Of a DNA stretch of 64,000 nucleotides, positions 36,750-44,730 are shown piece after piece. Both the position numbers and the translations under genes were made by a program. A model generated the notes under the pieces. That model saw only the letters and a list, made by a program, of their open reading frames with translations. It had not been told where the DNA came from and ran no database searches. Source of the stretch: an uncultured Candidatus Actinomarina sp. (lineage in GTDB: Bacteria; Actinomycetota; Acidimicrobiia; Actinomarinales; Actinomarinaceae); NCBI GenBank assembly GCA_902519215.1, contig CABYIX010000001.1, positions 62,001 to 126,000 on the forward strand, in the 5' to 3' direction. How positions within the stretch are numbered: position 1 is the stretch's first letter; the number at the start of each line of letters is the position of its first letter.

Positions 36750-36774
36750 TTCTTTAATTTAAATATATTCCTGT

Positions 36775-36780
36775 TATTAT
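36775..36780 (+). promoter_or_regulatory. -10 box of pyrG, leaderless type
   Basis: TATTAT ends six bases before the GTG start of pyrG. Confidence 0.45.
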
Positions 36781-36786
36781 TTTCAC

Positions 36787-38412
36787 GTGACCAAATACAT
36801 ATTTGTCACCGGCGGTGTAGTCTCTGGTCTTGGCAAAGGGATTACTTCAGCATCCCTAGGGAACTTGCTCAAATCAAGAGGACTTTCAGTTGTTAATCAA
36901 AAATTAGATCCATATATAAATGTAGATCCTGACACTATGAATCCATTTCAACATGGTGAAGTATTTGTTACTGAGGATGGTGCTACTACTGATCTTGATT
37001 TGGGTCATTACGAACGATTTACAGGAGTTAATTTAAGAAAAGATGCCAATGTTACAACTGGAAGTATATATAGAAAAGTCATAGAACGAGAAAGAAAAGG
37101 GGACTACCTAGGAGCAACAGTTCAGGTTATTCCTCATATTACTGATGAGATAAAAAGAAGAATAAAAGGAATTTCAAATGACGTAGACGTTCAGATTACT
37201 GAAATAGGTGGTACCGTTGGTGATATTGAAATTTTACCCTTTCTTGAAGCTGCAAGACAAATTAGAAAAGAGTTTGGTCAAGAAAATGTAATGTTTGTAC
37301 ACGTTACTCTCGTACCATTTATTGGTCCAAGTACTGAATTAAAAACAAAACCAACACAACATTCTGTATCTATGTTAAGAAGCTATGGCATCAGCCCTGA
37401 CTTGATTGTTTTAAGATCTGATAGAGACTTAACTGATGAGATTAAAAGTAAGGTATCTCTCTTTTGTGATGTTGATTCACATAATGTTATTAATGCCCCA
37501 GATCTTAACGATATATACGACGTTCCTCTTAAAATGCTTGACGAAGGTTTAGATTCTGCTGTAGATAAGAGATTAAAATTAAACACTCCAGAACCCGATT
37601 TAACTAAATGGAAATCAATGATGTCTTTAAAAGAGGGTGTTACAAAAAATGTAAATATTGCGATACTGGGTAAATACTTTGGACTTCCTGACAGCTATAT
37701 GTCAGTAGTTGAAGCATTGAAACATGCATGTTTGCAAAATAAGGTTATATTAAATCTTCATTGGATAGACGCAGATAATTTTGATATTGAAGAACTATCT
37801 TCATTAGATGGAGTTGTGGTTCCTGGTGGTTTTGGATACAGAGGTATTGAAGGCAAAATTTCAGCAATAGAATTCATTCGAAAAAATAATATTCCTTTCT
37901 TAGGTATATGTCTTGGTTTACAGTGCGCAGTTATTGAGTTTGCAAGAAATGTATGTGGTATATCAGATGCAAATTCATCTGAATTTTCGAAAAATTCTAA
38001 AAATCCTGTAATTGATATTCTTCCTAATCAAAACTTAGAAAAAGATGATATTGGAGCTTCTATGAGGTTAGGGACTTATCCATGCAAGGTTATACCTGAT
38101 ACCCACGCTCAAGAAATTTATGGTAATGAGATTGTCTATGAAAGACATAGACATAGATATGAAGTTAATAATAAATACAGAAAAGACTTAGAAGCTAGTG
38201 GATTAGTGTTTAGTGGACTCTCACCAGATGATGATCTAATTGAAATGATTGAGTTAAAAGACCATCCATTTTTTGTTGCTTCTCAATTTCATCCAGAATT
38301 TAAGTCAAGACCATGGGATCCAGCTCCGATGTTTAATTCATTTATAAAAGCATCAAAAGAAATAGATATTTCAACAGAGAAAATTGATGACTCATCAAAA
38401 GTTAGAGATTAA
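36787..38412 (+). CDS. pyrG: CTP synthase
   Basis: UTP plus ATP plus glutamine to CTP. 541 aa, full length. N-terminal synthetase domain begins KYIFVTGGVVSGLGKG and has the DPYINVDPDTM loop; C-terminal glutamine amidotransferase has GICLGLQCA (Cys nucleophile near residue 379) and SQFHPEFKSRP near 500. GTG start fixed by the conserved N-terminus and a -10 box six bases upstream. The end overlaps xerD by 26 bp. Confidence 0.98.
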   Translation: MTKYIFVTGGVVSGLGKGITSASLGNLLKSRGLSVVNQKLDPYINVDPDTMNPFQHGEVFVTEDGATTDLDLGHYERFTGVNLRKDANVTTGSIYRKVIERERKGDYLGATVQVIPHITDEIKRRIKGISNDVDVQITEIGGTVGDIEILPFLEAARQIRKEFGQENVMFVHVTLVPFIGPSTELKTKPTQHSVSMLRSYGISPDLIVLRSDRDLTDEIKSKVSLFCDVDSHNVINAPDLNDIYDVPLKMLDEGLDSAVDKRLKLNTPEPDLTKWKSMMSLKEGVTKNVNIAILGKYFGLPDSYMSVVEALKHACLQNKVILNLHWIDADNFDIEELSSLDGVVVPGGFGYRGIEGKISAIEFIRKNNIPFLGICLGLQCAVIEFARNVCGISDANSSEFSKNSKNPVIDILPNQNLEKDDIGASMRLGTYPCKVIPDTHAQEIYGNEIVYERHRHRYEVNNKYRKDLEASGLVFSGLSPDDDLIEMIELKDHPFFVASQFHPEFKSRPWDPAPMFNSFIKASKEIDISTEKIDDSSKVRD

Positions 38413-39268
38413 AGAATTACTTTCATCTTTTCAAGATTATCTAACATACGAAAAGGGACTATCAGAAAACACAGTAGATGCATATAAAAGTGACATAATT
38501 AAATTTACTCAATATGCTGATTTGAATAATTTGAATAAGAATGTAATTTCCAAATACTTTTTTGAACTATCAGAATTTAATTATTCAAATACTTCAAAAC
38601 AAAGGATGTATTCATCTATCAAACAATTTTTAAAATATTTAAATAATTTTGGTTTTGTTGATAATTTTGAGATTGAAAATATTAAATTTAAATCTGAACT
38701 TAAGCTTCCCGAAGTTATTAGTGTTTCTCAAATTGATTCAATGATAAATTACTACAATCACAACTCATTTTTAAATTCAAGGAATTTGACAATTATTGAC
38801 TTTATTTATTCAACAGGTAGTAGAGTTTCTGAAGTAATTAATGTTAATATTTCTGATATTGATACAAAAGAATCATTTGTCCGCTTAGAAGGAAAAGGCT
38901 CAAAGCAAAGAATTGTACCGCTAGGCTCCCTACTTGTTAATAATTTAACTGAATATATAAAATTACGCGATTCAATTGAGAATCTTGAATCAAGTAAATT
39001 ATTTTTATCAAAATCTTATAAAAAACTTGATAGATCAGCAATTTTTAGAATTGTTAAATCAACCGCTTTGAAACTTGGACTAGATGTTGATTTACATCCA
39101 CATACCTTAAGACATTCAGCTGCTACACACATGCTGGAAAGAGGGTGTGATTTAAGAACGGTTCAAGAATTTCTTGGTCACAGTTCAGTTTCAACTACAC
39201 AGATATATACTAAGGTAACAAAAGAATTTTTAGAAGAAGCTTTTACTGAAAGTCATCCAAGATCATGA
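38387..39268 (+). CDS. xerD: Tyrosine recombinase XerD/XerC
   Basis: Chromosome-dimer resolution recombinase. About 293 aa: N-terminal SAM-like core-binding domain (residues 1-95), C-terminal catalytic domain with Arg in TGSRVSEVI, Lys in GKGSKQRIVPLG, HPHTLRHSAATH, LGHSSVSTT and nucleophile Tyr in QIYTKV. Position in the nadK-pyrG-xerD-scpAB block is that of actinobacterial xerD, so this is the housekeeping enzyme, not a phage integrase. A TTG three bases upstream is an alternative start. Confidence 0.92.
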   Translation: MTHQKLEIKELLSSFQDYLTYEKGLSENTVDAYKSDIIKFTQYADLNNLNKNVISKYFFELSEFNYSNTSKQRMYSSIKQFLKYLNNFGFVDNFEIENIKFKSELKLPEVISVSQIDSMINYYNHNSFLNSRNLTIIDFIYSTGSRVSEVINVNISDIDTKESFVRLEGKGSKQRIVPLGSLLVNNLTEYIKLRDSIENLESSKLFLSKSYKKLDRSAIFRIVKSTALKLGLDVDLHPHTLRHSAATHMLERGCDLRTVQEFLGHSSVSTTQIYTKVTKEFLEEAFTESHPRS

Positions 39269-39705
39269 AAGAATTTTTAATCAAAGCAAGAAGAGCTATA
39301 AGATATTTATTCTATAAGAATGTGTCAATACAAGACCAATTAAATGTATCAAAAGTGCTTGATGATTCTGAATTAGAGTTACTTTTTTGGAAACTTTCAA
39401 AAGCTGATAGGCATCATTCAGTTGAAGTGATGAATAGAGCTATGAAAAAAACATCAAACAATGACATCTTAAAACTAGCTTTGTTACATGACATTGGTAA
39501 ATCCATATCTGAATATTCATGGATATTTCGAATTATGACAGAACTTGGATTAATAAGATCTTTTAAATCAGAACTTTATTTAAACCATGAAGACATCGGG
39601 TATGATCTCCTAAAAAATCAAGATTTTAAGACAGATATTTCAACATTTTATTTTAATAATTTATTAAATGATAAAAATGAAGTTTTGGATACAACTGATT
39701 ATTAA
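39265..39705 (+). CDS. HD-domain phosphohydrolase-like protein
   Basis: 146 aa. A metal-binding HD motif is visible as ALLHDIGKSISEYSW near residue 74, preceded by RHHSVEVMNRA with an additional His, as in HD-domain hydrolases. Overlaps xerD (ATGA) and its stop overlaps the scpA start (TAATG), so it is embedded in the segregation operon, in the slot where parA usually stands in actinobacteria. Substrate unknown. Confidence 0.7.
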   Translation: MKEFLIKARRAIRYLFYKNVSIQDQLNVSKVLDDSELELLFWKLSKADRHHSVEVMNRAMKKTSNNDILKLALLHDIGKSISEYSWIFRIMTELGLIRSFKSELYLNHEDIGYDLLKNQDFKTDISTFYFNNLLNDKNEVLDTTDY

Positions 39706-40406
39706 TGAAATTAAATTATTTAGTTGAGAACCTACAGTCTTTATTAATAAAATACTCCTCTTCAAAAACCCAGATTGAAGAAAATTTGTACGAATTATTT
39801 TCTAGTTTAGATGAAAAAAATTCTAGTAATGAAATTGAAAATCTTTCTGAGTTTGTATTATTAGCAGCTTCTTTATTCGAATTAAAAGCAAAAAGAATGC
39901 TTCCTCAAGATGCAGATGTTGAGTGGATTGAAGAAGTCCAAGTTTTAAAAGATAAGGATTTGGCATTTGCCCGTCTATTACAATTTAAAGCCTATTCAGA
40001 AATTGGTATTGCCTTAGGTTCAAGAATAAAAAAGCATGAGAATCGAATTAATGCATTTAAGTATTACGCCACTAAAGACCTTTTCCCTAAACCAGATATT
40101 GATTATTACATTGATGTTGATAGATTTACCAATATTGGTAATGAAGTATTTCGTAGATATAGAACTATTGAAGGTTTTAAGCACATTGATAAAGACTTAC
40201 CTGATTTACAGGACGCTATCGACAATTTACTTAAAGTTGTAAATTTAAGAATCTCTACTACTTTTGATGAGACTATTAAAAATCTTGAATCATCTGAAGA
40301 AGCAATTGCCTTTTTTCTTGCTCTTCTCGAAGCTGTCAGATGGGGTTTTGTAACTGCTGTACAAGATAAAGAAACTATTAATATAGAAAAAAACAATGAA
40401 TTATAA
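39705..40406 (+). CDS. scpA: Segregation and condensation protein A
   Basis: Kleisin subunit of the SMC condensin complex. 233 aa. Recognised by the N-terminal LSEFVLLAASLFELKAKRMLP block (residues about 47-67) and a C-terminal winged-helix region ending ALLEAVRWGFVTAVQ. Coupled to its neighbours at both ends (overlap of 1 bp upstream, 11 bp with scpB). Confidence 0.92.
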   Translation: MKLNYLVENLQSLLIKYSSSKTQIEENLYELFSSLDEKNSSNEIENLSEFVLLAASLFELKAKRMLPQDADVEWIEEVQVLKDKDLAFARLLQFKAYSEIGIALGSRIKKHENRINAFKYYATKDLFPKPDIDYYIDVDRFTNIGNEVFRRYRTIEGFKHIDKDLPDLQDAIDNLLKVVNLRISTTFDETIKNLESSEEAIAFFLALLEAVRWGFVTAVQDKETINIEKNNEL

Positions 40407-40923
40407 AAAAATTATTACAGCAATACTCTTAGTCAGTGACGGGCCTGTTGACCACATTTATTTTGAAGAGAATTTTAATATTTCAAAAGCAGAGCTACTC
40501 AATATATACACTGAAATTAATCTAGATTTAAAAAATAATGATTTTGGATTTGAAATAAATTTTAATGATATCGAAGCAGATTTATTAACATTGGAATCAG
40601 TTACTCGGGACCTTAAAGATTTTAAACCCCCTTCGATATTAAGAGGTTTGTCTACACCAGCACTCGAAACCCTTTCAATAGTTGCTTATGAACAACCTGT
40701 TACTAAATTGAAAGTTTCTGAAATCAGGGGAGTGGAGTCAGAGTCTTCTTTAAAAACTTTAGAAGCAAGGGGATTAATTAGTAAATCAGGTACCTTAGAT
40801 GTTCCAGGTTCTCCACATCTGTATGTTACAACTAAATTATTTCTTGAAAAATTAAATATTGTTTCAATAAAAGAACTACCAATATTGGGAGATTATTTTC
40901 AAAGCCCAAATGAAGAAGAATAA
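40396..40923 (+). CDS. scpB: Segregation and condensation protein B
   Basis: 175 aa, two winged-helix domains. The second contains the family block LSTPALETLSIVAYEQPVTK near residue 85-104 followed by IRGVESES. Partner of ScpA and SMC. A TTG-started pseudouridine synthase follows 5 bp later. Confidence 0.94.
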   Translation: MNYKKIITAILLVSDGPVDHIYFEENFNISKAELLNIYTEINLDLKNNDFGFEINFNDIEADLLTLESVTRDLKDFKPPSILRGLSTPALETLSIVAYEQPVTKLKVSEIRGVESESSLKTLEARGLISKSGTLDVPGSPHLYVTTKLFLEKLNIVSIKELPILGDYFQSPNEEE

Positions 40924-40928
40924 TTTAG

Positions 40929-41585
40929 TTGAGATTAAATAAGCTTATTGCTCAAAATTTGGATATATCTAGACGAAAAGCAGATAATTTAATATCTTCT
41001 GGAGAGGTGTTAGTTAATCAGAAAACAGGCATTTTAGGGATGGACATTAAATCTTCTGACATTGTTGAGGTATACGGGCAAACACTTAAACATAATAAAA
41101 TACACGAATATTATTTATTTAATAAGCCAAAGGGCTACATTTGTTCTCATGAAAAACAAGGAAATTCTCCAATAATCTTTGATTTAATTGGTATGGACCA
41201 TCTTAAATTCGGCGGTAGGTTAGATAAAGAATCAGAAGGATTAATGTTGCTTAGTACAGATGGTGATTGGTTAAATTCTATATTTCATTCTAGAAATAAA
41301 GTAGAGAAAAAATATATAGTTAAAGTTAAAACTCCGTTAAATAAAGGTAAAAAATTCAAACGAAATATAAACCATAATGGAGATATATTACGAATTAAGA
41401 ACTTAAAAATTATCAATAAATATACATTCGAAGTTACATTAAATACAGGAAAGAACCATGAGATAAGAAGAATTTTTAGATTTAATGGTTTAGATATTAT
41501 TGAATTAAAGAGAGTTAAAGTTGGTAAATATAAACTAAATAATATTGAAAAAGGTAATGTAGTTAAAATAGAAATTAATGGATAA
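40929..41585 (+). CDS. rluB: 23S rRNA pseudouridine synthase, RluB/RsuA family
   Basis: 218 aa. N-terminal S4 RNA-binding domain (residues 1-60, MRLNKLIAQNLDISRRKAD), catalytic domain with FNKPKGYICS near 69 and the active-site GRLDKESEGLMLLS near 96 containing the Asp nucleophile; NHEIRRIFR near 178. TTG start after scpB. Overlaps cmk by 8 bp. rluB or a related member of the RsuA family; locus order favours rluB. Confidence 0.9.
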   Translation: MRLNKLIAQNLDISRRKADNLISSGEVLVNQKTGILGMDIKSSDIVEVYGQTLKHNKIHEYYLFNKPKGYICSHEKQGNSPIIFDLIGMDHLKFGGRLDKESEGLMLLSTDGDWLNSIFHSRNKVEKKYIVKVKTPLNKGKKFKRNINHNGDILRIKNLKIINKYTFEVTLNTGKNHEIRRIFRFNGLDIIELKRVKVGKYKLNNIEKGNVVKIEING

Positions 41586-42195
41586 GCAAATAATCACTAT
41601 CGATGGACCATCTGGAAGTGGCAAAACTACAATTGGTAAGTTATTAGCAAAAGATTTAAATTTAACATTTTTTTCTTCAGGTGCTGTATATAGAGTTATA
41701 ACAAAACATTATTTAGAAACTAAAACTATAAATTTTGAAAATCTAGATATTCTCTCTACAGATCCAATAGAATTTCAAATTGATAAAAAACATTATTTTG
41801 AAGAAGACCTTTATTCTCCTGAAATTAATGAAAAGAGCTCTGAACTCGCGCAGCAATTAGAAATACGAACAATTGTTGAAAATATTTTAAAATTTATTTA
41901 TGACTCTTCTAGAAACGGACTTGTGATTGAGGGAAGAGATATGGGAAGTGTAGTATTCCCAAATAGTAAAAATAAGATATATTTAGACTCTTCAAAAAAA
42001 TTAAGATCAAAAAGAAGAATGTCTCAATCTAATAATATTGAAACTGAAGAGGACTTGACTAATAGGGACCAACGAGATTCAAGTAGGGAACATTCACCAC
42101 TAGTGATACCTGATGGTGCAATAGTTATCGAAAACAATAATGTTACAATTGACGAAGTTGTAAATGAGATTAAAGAGAGTTTAAGGCTTCCGTAG
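41578..42195 (+). CDS. cmk: Cytidylate kinase
   Basis: Phosphorylates CMP and dCMP. 205 aa, slightly short for the family. Walker A DGPSGSGKTTIGK near residue 9, SSGAVYRVITKHY near 37, IEGRDMGSVVFPNSKNKIYLDS near 120, RDQRDSSRE near 162. Its 3' end overlaps the convergent ispH gene by 26 bp. Confidence 0.95.
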   Translation: MDKQIITIDGPSGSGKTTIGKLLAKDLNLTFFSSGAVYRVITKHYLETKTINFENLDILSTDPIEFQIDKKHYFEEDLYSPEINEKSSELAQQLEIRTIVENILKFIYDSSRNGLVIEGRDMGSVVFPNSKNKIYLDSSKKLRSKRRMSQSNNIETEEDLTNRDQRDSSREHSPLVIPDGAIVIENNNVTIDEVVNEIKESLRLP

Positions 42196-43198
42196 CACTC
42201 CAATTTTTATCATTTGATATACCATTATTCTTTTCAGGAAAATTTTCAGATTGATTAAAAACTTCTAAGAACGAAGCAATTAATTTTACATTATTCCTTA
42301 GTTCTTTTGGAAGTGGAAAGTATTCATCTTCATTTTTATGCTCAAAATTCACGATCTGGATTGGCTTTAGTTCTTTGATAATATTGAATACTAAATAATC
42401 AGGAGCAGAAGCACCTGCAGTTAATGCAATATTTCCATCAATTTTAATTTTTTTTAAATCTTCAGTGTCTTCAATTCTATATGCTTTAACATCTTTACTC
42501 TCAACCATTTTTACCAAAGCATTTGTATTACTTGAATTTTCCGATCCTACTACCAATACAGAATCTACATTAGGTAATACATCTAGTATTGCACTTTGTC
42601 TATTTGTTGTTGCATAACATAAATCACTTTTTCTAGGCATATTTAAATTTTCAAATTTATTTTTAGAGCTCATCATAATTGGCTCCCACTCTGATATAGC
42701 AAGGGTAGTTTGAGCCAATAAAGCAGCATCGCCATCTATATTTAATTTTTCAACATCATCAATATTTTCAACTAAGTGCATATTTTTAGGAGACACACCT
42801 AAAGCACCTATGGCCTCATCGTGACCCTTATGTCCCACATATATTACCTGAGTACCTTTATCGGTATATCTTTTAGCTTCATGATGCACTTTTGTAACAA
42901 GAGGACAAACAGAATTTATAGTCAAAGATGACTTTTCATTAAATGCGCTTTCAATAGAAGGTGAAGTACCATGGGCAGAAAGCATTACTACAGCTCCATA
43001 TGGTATATCAGAAGGATCTTCAACAAAAACTACATTATTATTTTGAAACTTTTCAACTATCCATTTATTGTGAACTATCTCGTGATAGCAATATATTGTT
43101 TCATCATATATCTTCAACATCCAGGAAAGCGCTTTTATGGCCATCTCTACACCAGCACAAAATCCTCTAGGTGTTACTAAAAAAACTTTATCAACCAT
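42170..43198 (-). CDS. ispH: 4-hydroxy-3-methylbut-2-enyl diphosphate reductase
   Basis: Last enzyme of the methylerythritol phosphate isoprenoid pathway. 342 aa. Three cluster cysteines in PRGFCAGVEMAI (Cys13), NSVCPLVTKVHHEA and LCYATTNRQ; substrate histidines in HEIVHNKWIVE and HGTSPS; HKGHDEAIG also matches. It is the only minus-strand gene in the scpA-der stretch and separates cmk from der, which are adjacent in most actinobacteria. Its ATG is 26 bp from the der ATG. Confidence 0.96.
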   Translation of the reverse strand: MVDKVFLVTPRGFCAGVEMAIKALSWMLKIYDETIYCYHEIVHNKWIVEKFQNNNVVFVEDPSDIPYGAVVMLSAHGTSPSIESAFNEKSSLTINSVCPLVTKVHHEAKRYTDKGTQVIYVGHKGHDEAIGALGVSPKNMHLVENIDDVEKLNIDGDAALLAQTTLAISEWEPIMMSSKNKFENLNMPRKSDLCYATTNRQSAILDVLPNVDSVLVVGSENSSNTNALVKMVESKDVKAYRIEDTEDLKKIKIDGNIALTAGASAPDYLVFNIIKELKPIQIVNFEHKNEDEYFPLPKELRNNVKLIASFLEVFNQSENFPEKNNGISNDKNWSATEALNSL

Positions 43199-43204
43199 AT
43201 AGTT

Positions 43205-43210
43205 AGAATA
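43205..43210 (-). promoter_or_regulatory. -10 box of ispH, leaderless type
   Basis: On the minus strand TATTCT ends six bases before the ispH ATG. It lies back to back with the -10 box of der. Confidence 0.5.
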
Positions 43211-43212
43211 GC

Positions 43213-43218
43213 TATATT
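43213..43218 (+). promoter_or_regulatory. -10 box of der, leaderless type
   Basis: TATATT ends six bases before the der ATG; only two bases separate it from the opposing ispH -10 box, so each -35 would lie within or beyond the other gene's start. Confidence 0.5.
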
Positions 43219-43224
43219 AAAAAT

Positions 43225-44526
43225 ATGACTAAAAATAAAATTCCGGAGATTTTGCTAGTAGGGTTGCCTAATTCAGGTAAATCTACATTAATTAATGCGT
43301 TAACTAAATCAAAAACATCAATTATTGGTTCTACGCCAAATACGACTAGAGATAAAGTTACAAAAACTTTAACGCATGAAAATAAAAAAATAATAAATAT
43401 TTCAGACCTACCTGGGTTTCTTGAAAATCCTGAAATAAGTATTATCAATTATCAAAAAAATATTAATAAATTTATGTCTGATGCCGATAAGATATTTTTT
43501 GTTATTGACGTAAAAACTAATGATATTTCTGGATTAGATTCAATATTTAAACTTTTGTCAAAGTCGAATTCTATGAAAAATGTAATCACCATATTTAATA
43601 AATGTGAAGATTTTGATACTAATAATTTGGATAAAAGATTTTATAAGTACATAGGAGAATCACATTATTTTGTTTCTGCTTATCACAAACTAGGTTTAGA
43701 AAATTTACTTTCTTATTTAGAATCACTATCAGTTGTTCAATTAAAATCAGAAGAATTTGTAACTTCTCTAACAATAATTGGTAGGCCTAATGCTGGTAAA
43801 TCAACGCTCTTTAATAGTTTATTAAATAATGAAAGGTCTACTGTTTCAGATGTACCGGGAACAACTAGAGATAAAATTACAGAAGAACTAAATATAAATG
43901 ATAGGAATTATTCAATAATAGATACTGCTGGAGTACCTAGGAAAAAACAAAAAGATCAGATAGACAGATATTCATCCCAATTAGCAGTTAGTTCACTTGA
44001 AAATGCTCATATTGCATTAGTGGTTGTTGACTCAACAGAAGGGGTGTCATTCGAAGATAAAAGAATTTTAAAAGCAGCAATTGAAGAGAATGTCACGCCT
44101 CTTTTAATTCTTAATAAATGGGACAAACTAAATACAGAACAAAGAGATGCTTTAAATAGTTCTGTGAAAAAAGATTTAAAACAACATAAGTGGATTAGTT
44201 TAATTCGTATTTCAGCCCTTAGTAAGAAAAATATTACTTTAATATCTAAACAGCTAGATCTAATAGAGCAACAACTTGCTACAAGAATTTCTACTTCTGA
44301 ATTAAATACACATTTCAGGTCTTTGTGGACTAAAAACCCTCCACACCCTTTTAGAGGAAAGAGAGCAAAGTTAAAATACGCAACTCAGTACTCCACATTT
44401 CCACCAGAGTTTGCCTTTACATTGAGTGGTAGAATTCCAAAAAATTATGAAGCTTTCATAGAAAATTACATTAGAGATAATTTCAAAATGAATCTAATTT
44501 CATTCAGAATTAAGATAAATGCATAG
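43225..44526 (+). CDS. der: Ribosome-assembly GTPase Der (EngA)
   Basis: Double GTPase needed for 50S maturation. 433 aa. First G domain: G1 GLPNSGKST near residue 12, then DLPGF near 65. Second: GRPNAGKST near 188, G3 DTAGV near 232, G4 NKWDKLN near 293. C-terminal KH-like domain from about 350 (AKLKYATQYSTFPPEFAFTLSG). The first domain is unusual in having DLPGF rather than DTxG and NKCE rather than NKxD, so its nucleotide specificity may be relaxed. Confidence 0.95.
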   Translation: MTKNKIPEILLVGLPNSGKSTLINALTKSKTSIIGSTPNTTRDKVTKTLTHENKKIINISDLPGFLENPEISIINYQKNINKFMSDADKIFFVIDVKTNDISGLDSIFKLLSKSNSMKNVITIFNKCEDFDTNNLDKRFYKYIGESHYFVSAYHKLGLENLLSYLESLSVVQLKSEEFVTSLTIIGRPNAGKSTLFNSLLNNERSTVSDVPGTTRDKITEELNINDRNYSIIDTAGVPRKKQKDQIDRYSSQLAVSSLENAHIALVVVDSTEGVSFEDKRILKAAIEENVTPLLILNKWDKLNTEQRDALNSSVKKDLKQHKWISLIRISALSKKNITLISKQLDLIEQQLATRISTSELNTHFRSLWTKNPPHPFRGKRAKLKYATQYSTFPPEFAFTLSGRIPKNYEAFIENYIRDNFKMNLISFRIKINA

Positions 44527-44564
44527 TTTCGGATTTAAATTAGTTGTATTTTTTGCTGGTTTTT

Positions 44565-44583
44565 ACCTAATAATTAGGTTTTA
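44565..44583 (+). terminator. Hairpin with T-run after der
   Basis: Perfect short palindrome ACCTAAT-A-ATTAGGT followed by a T-rich run, 39 bp after the der stop. A weak A/T-rich stem but well placed to end der. Confidence 0.5.
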
Positions 44584-44653
44584 TCAAATAATTTATTACT
44601 TAATAACCTAATTTGAAATAAACAAATTAGTAAAGAAAAAAAACAAATAGTAA

Positions 44654-44681
44654 TTGAATATAACTCATAATTTCCTATTAT
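44654..44681 (+). promoter_or_regulatory. Promoter of the peptide ABC importer operon
   Basis: TTGAAT at 44654-44659, 16-bp spacer, TATTAT at 44676-44681. Transcription would start near 44688, exactly at the base of the hairpin that follows. One of the clearest two-element promoters in the window. Confidence 0.5.
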
Positions 44682-44687
44682 TAATAC

Positions 44688-44710
44688 ATCCACATTTATG
44701 TGGATTTTTT
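44688..44710 (+). promoter_or_regulatory. 5'-terminal stem-loop (or attenuator) in the importer leader
   Basis: Stem ATCCACA/TGTGGAT with loop TTTA and a run of six T, followed 10 bases later by the AGGAGAG ribosome-binding site. If the promoter upstream is used, this hairpin forms the very 5' end of the mRNA and could protect it from decay. It could instead act as a weak terminator. Confidence 0.5.
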
Positions 44711-44730
44711 GTATACAAAAAGGAGAGAAA

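Noticed and set aside
38387-39268. XerD gene as the integrase of the 5S cassette array
   Set aside because: It sits in the conserved pyrG-scpA block more than 20 kb away and has a housekeeping XerD sequence. Acting in trans is possible, but nothing in the sequence shows it.
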